Origin: Clostridium paraputrificum | Lineage (GTDB): Bacteria; Bacillota; Clostridia; Clostridiales; Clostridiaceae | Length of the DNA: 64,000 bases | Assembly (NCBI RefSeq): GCF_900447045.1 | Contig: NZ_UAWH01000015.1 | Span: 186,001-250,000, forward strand | Direction of reading: 5' to 3' | Part shown: positions 26,122 to 34,850 of the stretch, piece by piece | How positions within the stretch are numbered: the stretch's first letter is position 1 | Layout of the letters: every line of letters begins with the position of its first letter | Notes under the pieces: generated by a model | What the model was told of the DNA's origin: nothing | What the model saw: the letters and a program-made list of their open reading frames with translations, nothing else | Database searches by the model: none | Translations under genes and position numbers: made by a program

Positions 26122-26667
26122 ATGACAGCAATAGAAATTATGATGGAAGAGCATGAAAACATATGTAGAATGCTAAAGGTAATAAGAAAAGAGTGCATGG
26201 GTATTTTAAAGGGTGATGATATAAATTATGAGCATTTTAATATGATTATAGGATTTATAAGAAATTATGCAGATGGACATCATCACAATAAGGAAGAAAT
26301 AATACTCTTTAATAGAATGGTTGAACATTTAGGAGCTTTAGGAGAAAAGACTATTAAGAATGGAATGCTTGTGGAGCATGACTTAGGAAGGTTATATGTT
26401 AATTCTCTTGAAGAGGCTTTAGTAAAGGTAAAGTCAGGTGATGAAGAGGCTAAGTTAGATGTTATTGCAAATGCTATAGGATATTCAGATTTATTAGAAA
26501 GACATAAGACAAAAGAAGATAATGTGATTTATAAATTTGCCGAAAGACAATTATCTAAAGAAATAATGGAGCAAATTGATAAAGAAGCATTAGAATATGA
26601 AGAGAAGAACGAAAAAGTAAAAGAAGAGAATTTATTAATATTAAAAAAGTTAGAATGCCTAAATTAG
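26122..26667 (+). CDS. Hemerythrin-domain protein
   Basis: 181 residues. A four-helix HHE domain with diiron ligands: MMEEHENI near residue 10, DGHHHNKEE near 53, VEHDLGR near 84 and LLERHKTKED near 130. It would bind oxygen, NO or iron. The ATG at 26122 follows AAGGAGAGG. The last codons and stop lie inside the terminator shared with the rubrerythrin-like gene. Confidence 0.9.
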   Translation: MTAIEIMMEEHENICRMLKVIRKECMGILKGDDINYEHFNMIIGFIRNYADGHHHNKEEIILFNRMVEHLGALGEKTIKNGMLVEHDLGRLYVNSLEEALVKVKSGDEEAKLDVIANAIGYSDLLERHKTKEDNVIYKFAERQLSKEIMEQIDKEALEYEEKNEKVKEENLLILKKLECLN

Positions 26668-26684
26668 GCATTCTAACTTTTTAT
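26643..26684. terminator. Bidirectional terminator overlapping gene ends
   Basis: A near-perfect hairpin with arms AGTTAGAATGCCTAA / TTAGGCATTCTAACT and A/T runs. It contains the hemerythrin stop codon and touches the stop of the convergent gene. Confidence 0.9.
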
Positions 26685-27106
26685 AATCTTTTTAATAATC
26701 CATTTAACATAGATGCATGTCTTGCTTCATCTCTCGCAGCATGGTCAATAAATGTATATAACTCTTCAAGTCCTGCATTCTTTGCTTTTTCTGCTAAATC
26801 TGCCTTATATTTATTTGATCCAACTTCACCATTTATCATTTGAGATATGTTCTTTTCAGTGGAATCAGAAACCTTCCCCATAAGTTCAGCATATTGAGCA
26901 GCATGTTCTGCTTCTTCCCATGCAATAACTTTTAATACTTCAGCAACTTCAGCATATCCTTGTCTTTGTGCTACTCTTGCCATTGCTAGATATAGCCCAA
27001 CCTCTGCAGTCTCACCAGTAAATTGACCATTTAAACTAGCTTTAAATTCTTCATTATCTTTAACAATACCTAATTCATTTACTTTAGCAAATTCAAGTTT
27101 ATTCAT
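26681..27106 (-). CDS. Rubrerythrin-like ferritin-fold protein
   Basis: 141 residues. Two helices each give an ExxH diiron motif: WEEAEHAAQYAEL near 73 and DEARHASML near 128, with further Glu in GETAEVGLYL. There is no C-terminal rubredoxin domain, so electrons must come from a partner such as the rubredoxin at 8977-9141. Likely a peroxide reductase or iron protein. AAGGAGG lies just upstream of the ATG. Confidence 0.88.
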   Translation of the reverse strand: MNKLEFAKVNELGIVKDNEEFKASLNGQFTGETAEVGLYLAMARVAQRQGYAEVAEVLKVIAWEEAEHAAQYAELMGKVSDSTEKNISQMINGEVGSNKYKADLAEKAKNAGLEELYTFIDHAARDEARHASMLNGLLKRL

Positions 27107-27177
27107 TAAAAAACCTCCTTTAATAACTACTTACCTTATTAGTATTCTCTATAGAAATAAAATTATATTAGGTAATT

Positions 27178-27357
27178 TTATATATCATCTACATCAGTTT
27201 CTTCACCATATCTTACAGTTCCTTCTGAAGAAAAAGTATCTCTAGGATCCTTTTCAATGAAATAGCCATCATTGGGTTCTCTTGATGATTTTGCGTATTT
27301 AGTAGAAGATTCCATTTGAACATTAGCTAAATCTTTTATTTTTTTCATTTTAGACAT
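27178..27357 (-). CDS. Small hydrophilic protein
   Basis: 59 residues starting MSKMKKIKDLAN, basic at the N-terminus and acidic at the C-terminus (GEETDVDDI). No membrane segment. The ATG at 27357 sits behind a perfect AAAAGGAGG site, which supports expression. No family recognised. Confidence 0.6.
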   Translation of the reverse strand: MSKMKKIKDLANVQMESSTKYAKSSREPNDGYFIEKDPRDTFSSEGTVRYGEETDVDDI

Positions 27358-27538
27358 AACAATACCTCCTTTTAATATAAGGTAACCATTTGTAAAAATA
27401 TATATTAAATAGAGTTTAATAATATTTAACAAGTTATTTTGTAAGCTATTATTGTAGGATTCTACAAAAAATGCTATAATTCAATACGTGAGCGCAAAAA
27501 TTAATACAATTTAAAATATACTAGAGGTGAAAATTCAA

Positions 27539-28099
27539 ATGAAAAAATTAATCTTAGTAACATCTCCACCAGCATGTGGAAAAACATTTGTATCAAGAGA
27601 AATAGCAAAGGCACTACATAACATTGTTTATTTAGATAAGGATACAGTAATACCTTTATCTAAGCAAATATTTAGAGTAGCTAATGAAGAAATTAATAGA
27701 AGTTCAGACTTTTTTGAAGAACATATCAGAAATTATGAATATGAAGTTACTATAGACTTTGCATTAGAAGCATTAGAGTATAACGATACAGTTTTAATTA
27801 ATGCACCTTTTACAAGAGAAGTAAGAGATGCTGAATATATTCAAAATTTAAGAGACATGCTTGCAAAAAAAGATGCTAAACTAGTAATAGTTTGGGTTGA
27901 AACTGACAAGGAAGTTTGTCACCAAAGAATGATTGAAAGAAATTCAAGCAGAGATACTTGGAAGCTTGCAAATTGGGATGAATACATTGCAGGATGTAAC
28001 TTTACAAGACCTGATATTGATGATTTAGTAATATTCAAGAACTCTTCTACAGAAGAGTTTAACCAATCAATAAAAACTATAGTTGAAACTTTAGGTTAA
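27539..28099 (+). CDS. AAA-type P-loop kinase-like protein
   Basis: 186 residues. Walker A SPPACGKTFVSREIA near the start, a helical lid, and INAPFTREVRD and VWVETDKEVCHQRMIERN later, as in small-molecule kinases (gluconate/shikimate-kinase-like or zeta-toxin-like P-loop proteins). The ATG at 27539 is preferred to the GTG at 27527, which lies on the ribosome site. The substrate is unknown. A single gene with its own terminator. Confidence 0.75.
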   Translation: MKKLILVTSPPACGKTFVSREIAKALHNIVYLDKDTVIPLSKQIFRVANEEINRSSDFFEEHIRNYEYEVTIDFALEALEYNDTVLINAPFTREVRDAEYIQNLRDMLAKKDAKLVIVWVETDKEVCHQRMIERNSSRDTWKLANWDEYIAGCNFTRPDIDDLVIFKNSSTEEFNQSIKTIVETLG

Positions 28100-28103
28100 T
28101 ATT

Positions 28104-28144
28104 AAAAAGGTTGTACCAATATTAAAAAATGGTACAACCTTTTT
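28104..28144. terminator. Bidirectional terminator
   Basis: Arms AAAAAGGTTGTACCA / TGGTACAACCTTTTT between convergent genes. Confidence 0.9.
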
Positions 28145-28148
28145 ATGC

Positions 28149-28451
28149 TTATTTTTTACTCCAATAAGCCTTTGCCTCATATTCTAACTTTTGCAGTCTT
28201 ACATAATAATCAGGAAACTCATATAAATGAGCTAATGCAATTTTACCTGTTAAAACTGGATCATTATTAGTTACATTTGTATTAGGAAATCTTGTTCCAT
28301 GTTCTAACTCAACATTTATCCCTTTAAAAAAGTCATTTAAAGTAAATTTTTCCTTTGAAAAATCAATATGAAGTTTTTGTGCAATTTTTTCTGCTTCTTC
28401 TAAAGTAAATGATGTTTTTTCTTTTTCGCCTCTCATAGACATAAGAACCAT
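28149..28451 (-). CDS. Small conserved-looking protein (DUF5661-like, tentative)
   Basis: Up to 100 residues: MRGEKEKTSFTLEEAEKIAQKL, then FFKGINVELEHGTRF, HLYEFPDYYVRLQKLE. The ELEHG motif and length suggest the DUF5661 type, by memory only. The start is uncertain: Met at 28451, 28442 or 28436 all lack a good ribosome site. The strong AGGAG instead serves a 10-codon frame beginning at 28465 (MKHREWFLCL) whose stop overlaps the Met at 28436, so translation may be coupled. Confidence 0.6.
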   Translation of the reverse strand: MVLMSMRGEKEKTSFTLEEAEKIAQKLHIDFSKEKFTLNDFFKGINVELEHGTRFPNTNVTNNDPVLTGKIALAHLYEFPDYYVRLQKLEYEAKAYWSKK

Positions 28452-28587
28452 TCTCTATGTTTCATAAGAAAAACTCCTATATTATTTTAAATTATTATAT
28501 GATTCATTTAAGTTTAAGTGATGTATTTAATAGAAAAAACTGGGCAACATATTATGGAAATACTTATGAAAGGGTGAGAAAGTTTCC

Positions 28588-30306
28588 ATGAAAAAGAAGA
28601 ATAATGATATAAATCCTTTAGTTGTTTTTGGTAGTTTAGCTGGTGCCACAGTTTTCGCATATTATATAGCTAAGAAATTTGGAGAGAAATCTTCAATGTG
28701 TAGTATAAAAGATTACAAGAATCATTATGGAAAAGAAGTTTATTTTGTAGGTGGAGGGCTAGCATCCTTAGCTGGTGCTGCCTATTTAATAAGAGACTGC
28801 AACATGCCAGGTAAAAATATTCATATACTAGAAGGGATGCATATTTTAGGTGGAAGTAATGATGGAGCTGGAGATGTAAGAAATGGCTTTATAGCACGTG
28901 GTGGTAGAATGTTAAATGAAGAAACTTATGAAAACTTCTGGGAACTATTTTCTAATATTCCATCCTTAGAATTTCCAGATAAAAGTGTAACTGAGGAAGT
29001 ACTTAATTTTGATCATCTTCATCCAACTAATGCTCAAGCTAGACTTGTTGATAAAGAGGGTAATATAATAGATGTTACTTCAATGGGATTTAGCACGAAG
29101 GATAGATTATTACTTGGTAAGCTTATGATTACACCAGAAAATGTCTTAGATGATTTAACTATAGAGGATTGGTTTAATGACTCTCCTCATTTCTTTACAA
29201 CAAACTTTTGGTATATGTGGCAGACTACCTTTGCATTCCAAAAGTGGTCTAGTTTATTTGAATTTAAGAGATATATGGAGAGAATGATATTTGAGTTTTC
29301 AAGAATAGAAACTCTAGAAGGGGTAACTCGTACACCATATAATCAATACGAGTCTCTGATTGTACCTATAAAAGACTATTTAGCTAAAAATGGAGTGGAT
29401 TTTTCAATTAATGCAAGAGTCTATGATTTATATTTTAAAGAAGGCAAGGGTATTACTGTTACTGCAATGTACGTAGAAACTGAAAATGGAAAGAGTAAAA
29501 TTCAGTTAAATCCAGGAGATGTATGCATTGTAACAAATGGTTCTATGACAGATAATGCTACCTTAGGTGACTTTAATACTCCAGCTTTATATAAACCTGA
29601 TAATCCAATGTCAGGTGAACTATGGAAAAACATAGCTAAAAAGAAAAAAGGCCTTGGAAATCCTTCGCCATTTTTTGATTATCCAGAGGAAACTAACTGG
29701 GAGAGCTTTACTGTAACTATGAGAGGCAATAAGCTTTTAAAAATGATAGAACAATTTTCAGGTAATGTGCCTGGTAGTGGTGCATTAATGACTTTTAAAG
29801 ATTCAAACTGGTTAATGAGCATAGTTGTTGCAGCTCAACCTCATTTTAAAAATCAGCCACTAGATACCACAATTTTCTGGGGATATGGCTTATTTACTGA
29901 TGTAGAAGGTGACTATGTAAAGAAAAAGATGAGAGATTGTACTGGAAAAGAAATATTAACAGAGCTTCTTCATCATTTACATTTTGAGAATAAAATAGAT
30001 GAAATAATGGAAACAGTAGTTAATGTAATTCCTTGTATGATGCCATATATAGATGCGCAATTCCAACCAAGAAAGATGAGTGACAGACCAAGGGTTGTAC
30101 CTAAAGGCTCAACAAATTTTGCTATGATTAGTCAATTTGTAGAAATCCCTGAAGATATGGTTTTTACAGAGGAGTATTCTGTAAGAGCTGCAAGAATTGC
30201 TGTTTATAAATTATTTGGTGTTAAGAACAAAAAGATAATTCCAGTTACTCCATATAAGAGAAATCTTAAGGTGCTAAAGAAAGCCCTTGTGAAAGCATAT
30301 AAGTAG
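28588..30306 (+). CDS. ohyA: Oleate hydratase, N-terminally anchored form
   Basis: 572 residues, FAD protein of the myosin-cross-reactive-antigen family that adds water to unsaturated fatty acids. After a hydrophobic segment (about 10-28) come the Rossmann motif YFVGGGLASLAGAAYL, EGMHILGGSNDG, the ARGGRML loop and FWYMWQTTFAFQKWSS. The C-terminus FQPRKMSDRPRVVP is typical. The extra N-terminal membrane helix is not part of the usual soluble enzyme and would fix it near its lipid substrate. Likely role: detoxifying host or dietary oleate. Confidence 0.9.
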   Translation: MKKKNNDINPLVVFGSLAGATVFAYYIAKKFGEKSSMCSIKDYKNHYGKEVYFVGGGLASLAGAAYLIRDCNMPGKNIHILEGMHILGGSNDGAGDVRNGFIARGGRMLNEETYENFWELFSNIPSLEFPDKSVTEEVLNFDHLHPTNAQARLVDKEGNIIDVTSMGFSTKDRLLLGKLMITPENVLDDLTIEDWFNDSPHFFTTNFWYMWQTTFAFQKWSSLFEFKRYMERMIFEFSRIETLEGVTRTPYNQYESLIVPIKDYLAKNGVDFSINARVYDLYFKEGKGITVTAMYVETENGKSKIQLNPGDVCIVTNGSMTDNATLGDFNTPALYKPDNPMSGELWKNIAKKKKGLGNPSPFFDYPEETNWESFTVTMRGNKLLKMIEQFSGNVPGSGALMTFKDSNWLMSIVVAAQPHFKNQPLDTTIFWGYGLFTDVEGDYVKKKMRDCTGKEILTELLHHLHFENKIDEIMETVVNVIPCMMPYIDAQFQPRKMSDRPRVVPKGSTNFAMISQFVEIPEDMVFTEEYSVRAARIAVYKLFGVKNKKIIPVTPYKRNLKVLKKALVKAYK

Positions 30307-30420
30307 GTACGAGGTAAGAAGAGTAGGAAAGGTAAGTAGGTACGGGGGAAAAAGATAATAAAGATAATAAGGATAAGAGAAATAAGGCAGAATTTTAAAA
30401 TATAATGAATAATAGTATAA

Positions 30421-30487
30421 ACATATAGACATTTATCTATATGTAGAATAAAATATAAAACATATAGATGATTTTCTATATGTTTTT
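30421..30487 (+). promoter_or_regulatory. Two tandem ACATATAG dyads before arsR
   Basis: ACATATAGA / TCTATATGT occurs twice (30421-30444 and 30460-30483) with centres 39 bases apart. TATAAT at 30401-30406 could be the -10 element just upstream. The dyads look like ArsR-family operators. The second is followed by a T-rich run and could also act as a terminator hairpin for readthrough from oleate hydratase. Confidence 0.6.
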
Positions 30488-30511
30488 CTTTTTAAGTATA
30501 GGAGGGATATA

Positions 30512-30787
30512 GTGAATAATATTTATGGGGAATATGCTTTAATTTTTAAGGCCTTAAGTGATTCAACTCGTCTTGAAATATTAGAAATGATTAAAGATAA
30601 GGAGTTGTGTGCATGCCATATATTAAAAAAGTTTAACATAACTCAACCAACTCTTTCTTACCATATGAAAATATTAAAAGATGTTGGCCTTATTAATTGC
30701 ACAAAGAATGGCTCTTGGATGCATTATTCATTAAACGAGAAAACAATCATTGAATTAGAAAGTTTTTTTAGGTCTTTAAAGAAATAA
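30512..30787 (+). CDS. ArsR/SmtB-family repressor
   Basis: 91 residues, a compact winged helix: IFKALSDSTRLEILEMI, then ELCACHILKKF and the recognition helix NITQPTLSYHMKILKDVGLI. Cys and His residues in ELCACH sit where ArsR-type metal sites (ELCVCD) occur, so it may sense a thiophilic metal or metalloid. GTG start at 30512 with AGGAGGG. It heads an operon with a MATE exporter and GshAB and probably represses it through the tandem dyads. Confidence 0.92.
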   Translation: MNNIYGEYALIFKALSDSTRLEILEMIKDKELCACHILKKFNITQPTLSYHMKILKDVGLINCTKNGSWMHYSLNEKTIIELESFFRSLKK

Positions 30788-30799
30788 AAAGGAGTGTGT

Positions 30800-32128
30800 A
30801 TGCAAAAAATAGATTTAACTAAGGGGAAGGTAACAAAAGTCCTATTAGCTACAGCAATACCTATTATGGGTAGTTCTCTTCTACAGTTTACTTATAATCT
30901 TGTAGATATGCTTTTTGTTGGAAGGCTAGGAAGTGATGCAGTGGCAAGTGTTGGATCTTCAAGCTTTTTTATAGGTCTTGGATATTCTATAAATGCTATT
31001 GTTGTTATTGGTACAGGGATTAAAGTTGCTCATTCAATAGGGAATAGCGATGAAATTAAAACTAAAGGATATATTAATTCTGGACTTATACTAAATTTTA
31101 TAATTGGATTAATATATTCCTTGCTTTTAGTCTTGCTTGGTAAGGAGTTAATATCTTTTTTAGATTTAGGAAATCTAAGGGTTGAAAGAGATGGATATAT
31201 ATATTTAGCACTTAGTGCACCAATGCTTTTCTTTGCATTTTTCAATTTGCTGTATACTAGAATATTATCTAGTTATGGTAATAATAAAATTGCACTTAAA
31301 ATTAACGCTGTTGGAGTTCTAACAAACATTATTTTAGATCCAATTTTAATATATACTTTTGGTTTTGGTGTAAAGGGAGCAGCTATTGCAACCTTAATAT
31401 CAAATGTATTAATGTTTGTACTTTATAACATAAAATCAAATAAAATGTTATATTATGATTTTAAAATAAAATATAGTTTACAAAAGATAATAGAGATAAT
31501 AAAGCTTGGTTTTCCTATGTCCTTTCAAAGAGTGCTTTTCACTCTTGTAAATATTTCTCTTGCGAAGATAATAAGTAACTTTGGTTCAGATGCTATAGCA
31601 GCACAGAAGATTGGACTTCAAATAGAATCCATTACCTTCATGGTTATAGGCGGATTAAATGGTGCCATTTCAAGTTTTGCAGGTCAGAATTTTGGTGCAA
31701 AAAAATATAAAAGAATCTTAGATGGATATAATAGTTCATTAAGAATAGGATTAATATATTCCTTGTTTATGGCATTAATTTTTATATTTATCCCAGGTTC
31801 TCTAGTTAGTTTATTTATTAAGGAGGACAATACTGCAAGTATTGCATGTGGTTATCTACAGATAGTTGGCTTATCTCAGCTATTTAGCACTATTGAAATG
31901 GTGTCAAATGGTTTGTTTACAGGAGTTGGTAAGCCTAAGATACCAGCTATAATAAGCATAATATTTACAGTTTTAAGGATACCAATGGCACTAATATTTA
32001 TAAGAATTATTGGTGTTAATGGTATATGGTTAAGTATTGCACTATCAAGTGTTTTAAAAGGAATAACAGCTTATTTATTATATATAGTTACAGTTAGGAA
32101 GGAGTATACAAATGCTAAATACATTTAA
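30800..32128 (+). CDS. MATE-family efflux transporter
   Basis: 442 residues and about 12 membrane segments in two homologous halves. Motifs: LATAIPIMGSSLLQFTYNLVDMLFVGRLG at the start of half one and IIKLGFPMSFQRVLFTLVNISLAKI at half two. Driven by Na+ or H+ it exports drugs or toxic conjugates. ATG at 30800 with GGAG; 12 bases behind arsR. It overlaps gshAB by 17 bases, so export of a glutathione-linked or metal-related compound is a reasonable guess. Confidence 0.9.
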   Translation: MQKIDLTKGKVTKVLLATAIPIMGSSLLQFTYNLVDMLFVGRLGSDAVASVGSSSFFIGLGYSINAIVVIGTGIKVAHSIGNSDEIKTKGYINSGLILNFIIGLIYSLLLVLLGKELISFLDLGNLRVERDGYIYLALSAPMLFFAFFNLLYTRILSSYGNNKIALKINAVGVLTNIILDPILIYTFGFGVKGAAIATLISNVLMFVLYNIKSNKMLYYDFKIKYSLQKIIEIIKLGFPMSFQRVLFTLVNISLAKIISNFGSDAIAAQKIGLQIESITFMVIGGLNGAISSFAGQNFGAKKYKRILDGYNSSLRIGLIYSLFMALIFIFIPGSLVSLFIKEDNTASIACGYLQIVGLSQLFSTIEMVSNGLFTGVGKPKIPAIISIIFTVLRIPMALIFIRIIGVNGIWLSIALSSVLKGITAYLLYIVTVRKEYTNAKYI

Positions 32129-34430
32129 AGCTCTTTTCACTTCAGATGAAATCTTAAGAGGAAACTTTGGAGTTGAAAGAGAAGGTCTTAGAGTTGGTGT
32201 AAAAGGAGAATTATCGAGAAATAAGCACCCAAAGGTGTTTGGAAATAAAATTATGAATCCATACATTACAACTGATTTTTCAGAAAGTCAATTAGAGCTT
32301 ATAACCCCAGTGTTTAATACGTCAAAAGAGGTATATGATTTTTTAAATGCTCTTTATGATATAGTTGCCCTTGAAATAGGAGATGAATATATTTGGCCAG
32401 AATCTATGCCTTGTATAATCCCAGATGATAGGGAGATTCCTATAGCAACTTTTTGTAAATGTAAGCAGGGTGAAGAGGCTAGAGCATACAGGGAAGAACT
32501 ATTAAGAAAGTATGGTGGAAAAATTCAATTAATTTCAGGAATTCACTATAATTTTTCATTAGATGATGATGTGTTAAATAAACTTTATGAAAATTCATCT
32601 AAAAAGGAAGATTTTAAAACTTTTAAAGATAACCTTTATCTAAAAATAGTAAGAAATTACTTAAGATATAGGTGGCTTCTTATTTATCTTTTAGGCAGCA
32701 CAGGAGTAGTTCACTCTAGCTATAAGGGAGAATGTTTAAAGAAATTAGATAATATTTCACAAGGTGCATATTCCTGTGAAGGTATAGTTTCTTATAGAAA
32801 TAGTGATTGTGGATATGGTAATAGAGTAACTTTATTTGCAGATTATACTTCAACAAGAGAGTATGTAAATAGTTTAAAGAGGTTTATTAATGATGGTTTA
32901 ATTCAAAGCCCTAAAGAATTCTACAGTTCAGTTAGACCTAAGGGGAAGAATCCAAATAAAATACTTGAGTCTTTATTAGATGAAGGTATACAATATCTTG
33001 AATACAGAAGTATCGATATTAATCCTTTTAGTAAGGGTGGTATTTCCTTAGAGGATTTAGAGTTTTTAGAATTATTCAATCTTTATCTTTTATTTAAAGA
33101 AGAAAGTAATTATAAGGATTGGCAAATAGATGGCCTTGAGAATCAAAAGAATATAGCTAGAAATGGTGGCTTAGATATAGAACTAATACGTGATGGTGAA
33201 AAAATTTCTAAGGTTGAATGGGGATTAGAGATATTAAATGAAATTAGAGATATTAATCATATTCTTAATTTAGGTAAGGGTGAGTTAATTGATGCTCAAA
33301 TTGAGAAAATAAAGGATTATAAAAAGACAAACACCTATAGATTTATTGAATTAGTTAAAGAAAAAGGATATATTGATTCTCACTTAGATTTATCTAAAAA
33401 GTATAAGAAAGAAGCTTATACTAAAAGATTTAATTTAAAGGGCTTCGAAGATATGGAGCTTTCTACTCAAATATTAATGAAGGAAGCAATTAAAAGAGGT
33501 ATTAAATTTGAAGTATTAGATAGAGAAGATAATTTCATATCCTTGGAAAAGAATGGGAAGCTTGAATACATAAAACAAGCTACTAAAACCTCCGTAGATA
33601 ATTATGCAACAGTACTAGCTATGAATAATAAGGTTGTGACAAAGAAAATTCTAGATAAAAAAGATGTAAGAGTTCCAAAGGGAGAAGAATTTACAAGCAT
33701 TGATGAAAGTATTAGAAGAATAGAGAAGTATGTAAACCTTCCAGTTGTAATTAAACCAAAATCAACAAACTTTGGTCTTGGAATATCAATATTTCCTGAT
33801 GGAGGAGGCAAGGAAGAGTTAACTAAAGCCTTAGATTTTGCCTTCTCAAAGGACAATACAGTTCTTATAGAAGAATTTATTAAAGGAAAGGAATTTAGAT
33901 TTTTAGTAATTGGAGATAAGGTTTCAGGTATTCTTCATAGAGTCCCAGCTAATGTTAAGGGTGATGGAAAACATACAATTGAGGAACTTATAGAGATAAA
34001 AAATAAGGACTCTTTAAGAGGAAAGGGATATAAAACTCCACTTGAAAAAATAGAAATTGATACCTCTGTACTTCTATATCTTAAAAACCACAATAGAGAT
34101 ATATATACTGTTTTAAAAGAAGGTGAAGAGGTATTTTTAAGAGAAAATTCTAATATAAGTACTGGTGGAGATAGTATAGATTTCACAGATGTAATTCCAA
34201 ATAGATTTAAGGAAATAGCAATAAAGTCCGCAAAGTCTATAGGAGCAAAAATTTGTGGTGTAGATATGGTAATAGAAGATTATACCGATGAAAGATCTAA
34301 TTATGGAATTATTGAACTAAACTTTAATCCTGCAATACATATTCATTCTTATCCATATGAAGGAAAGGAAAGAAATGTAGCAAAGGATATACTTAATCTT
34401 TTAGGGTTTAAGGAAAGCCAATGTGATTAA
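32112..34430 (+). CDS. gshAB: Bifunctional glutathione synthase GshAB
   Basis: 772 residues. The N-terminal part (1 to about 500) is a gamma-glutamylcysteine ligase: NFGVEREGLRV, TDFSESQLELITP, ISGIHYNFSLD and EYRSIDINPFSKGG. The rest is an ATP-grasp domain: VVIKPKSTNFGLGISIF, LIEEFIKGKEFRFLVIG and ELNFNPAIHIHSYP. One protein thus makes glutathione from Glu, Cys and Gly. Length fits the fused GshF type found in some Gram-positives, including clostridia. Its start lies inside the end of the MATE gene, with AAGGAG before it. Confidence 0.95.
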   Translation: MLNTFKALFTSDEILRGNFGVEREGLRVGVKGELSRNKHPKVFGNKIMNPYITTDFSESQLELITPVFNTSKEVYDFLNALYDIVALEIGDEYIWPESMPCIIPDDREIPIATFCKCKQGEEARAYREELLRKYGGKIQLISGIHYNFSLDDDVLNKLYENSSKKEDFKTFKDNLYLKIVRNYLRYRWLLIYLLGSTGVVHSSYKGECLKKLDNISQGAYSCEGIVSYRNSDCGYGNRVTLFADYTSTREYVNSLKRFINDGLIQSPKEFYSSVRPKGKNPNKILESLLDEGIQYLEYRSIDINPFSKGGISLEDLEFLELFNLYLLFKEESNYKDWQIDGLENQKNIARNGGLDIELIRDGEKISKVEWGLEILNEIRDINHILNLGKGELIDAQIEKIKDYKKTNTYRFIELVKEKGYIDSHLDLSKKYKKEAYTKRFNLKGFEDMELSTQILMKEAIKRGIKFEVLDREDNFISLEKNGKLEYIKQATKTSVDNYATVLAMNNKVVTKKILDKKDVRVPKGEEFTSIDESIRRIEKYVNLPVVIKPKSTNFGLGISIFPDGGGKEELTKALDFAFSKDNTVLIEEFIKGKEFRFLVIGDKVSGILHRVPANVKGDGKHTIEELIEIKNKDSLRGKGYKTPLEKIEIDTSVLLYLKNHNRDIYTVLKEGEEVFLRENSNISTGGDSIDFTDVIPNRFKEIAIKSAKSIGAKICGVDMVIEDYTDERSNYGIIELNFNPAIHIHSYPYEGKERNVAKDILNLLGFKESQCD

Positions 34431-34454
34431 AATTAGATAGTAGTATTAAGTGGT

Positions 34455-34512
34455 AAAATATAAGCTAAAGAGGAGTTTATTTTAGAAAACTCATCTTTAG
34501 CTTATATTTTAT
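34455..34512 (+). terminator. Long hairpin terminator of the arsR-MATE-gshAB operon
   Basis: Arms AAAATATAAGCTAAAG / CTTTAGCTTATATTTT, with an inner smaller hairpin (GAGTTT / AAACTC), 25 bases after the gshAB stop. Confidence 0.8.
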
Positions 34513-34665
34513 CAAAGTTTAATAATTCTTGTAGTTGCATATAAAATAGATAAAGAGTACCTAGACTATCATTCACGACTATGCGTAAAGATAGGGGATG
34601 GATTTATTGTAGTTTCAGGAAGAGCTTTAGAATGTTCTAAAAATAACACAACAAATATTATGTAA
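34513..34665 (+). pseudogene. Possible gene remnant without a start codon
   Basis: One frame stays open for about 51 codons and ends at TAA 34663-34665. Its product contains YKIDKEYLDYHSRLCVKIG and GFIVVSGRALECSK, which reads like protein rather than chance AT-rich sequence. No ATG, GTG or TTG opens this frame and it begins at the preceding terminator. It may be the 3' end of a deleted gene. No family recognised. Confidence 0.3.
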
Positions 34666-34719
34666 AGTTAATTGTAAAAAAATAGTTAAAAATAAGTTCG
34701 AAAAAATTGTTTATAAAGG

Positions 34720-34757
34720 TAAAAAGGGAACACTTTGTTAAAAGTGTTTCCTTTATT
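34720..34757 (+). terminator. Terminator in the gshAB-ybaK gap
   Basis: Stem AAAGGGAACACTT / AAGTGTTTCCTTT (one GU pair) with T-rich 3' side. The rest of the 34431-34850 gap holds the gshAB terminator and the possible gene remnant. Confidence 0.75.
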
Positions 34758-34850
34758 TTATGTATATTCACTTGATTTGAATTTATTGACATTAGATAGA
34801 CCTAGGGTTATTATTTAATATTATTACATATAAGAGAGGAGTTGATTTAT

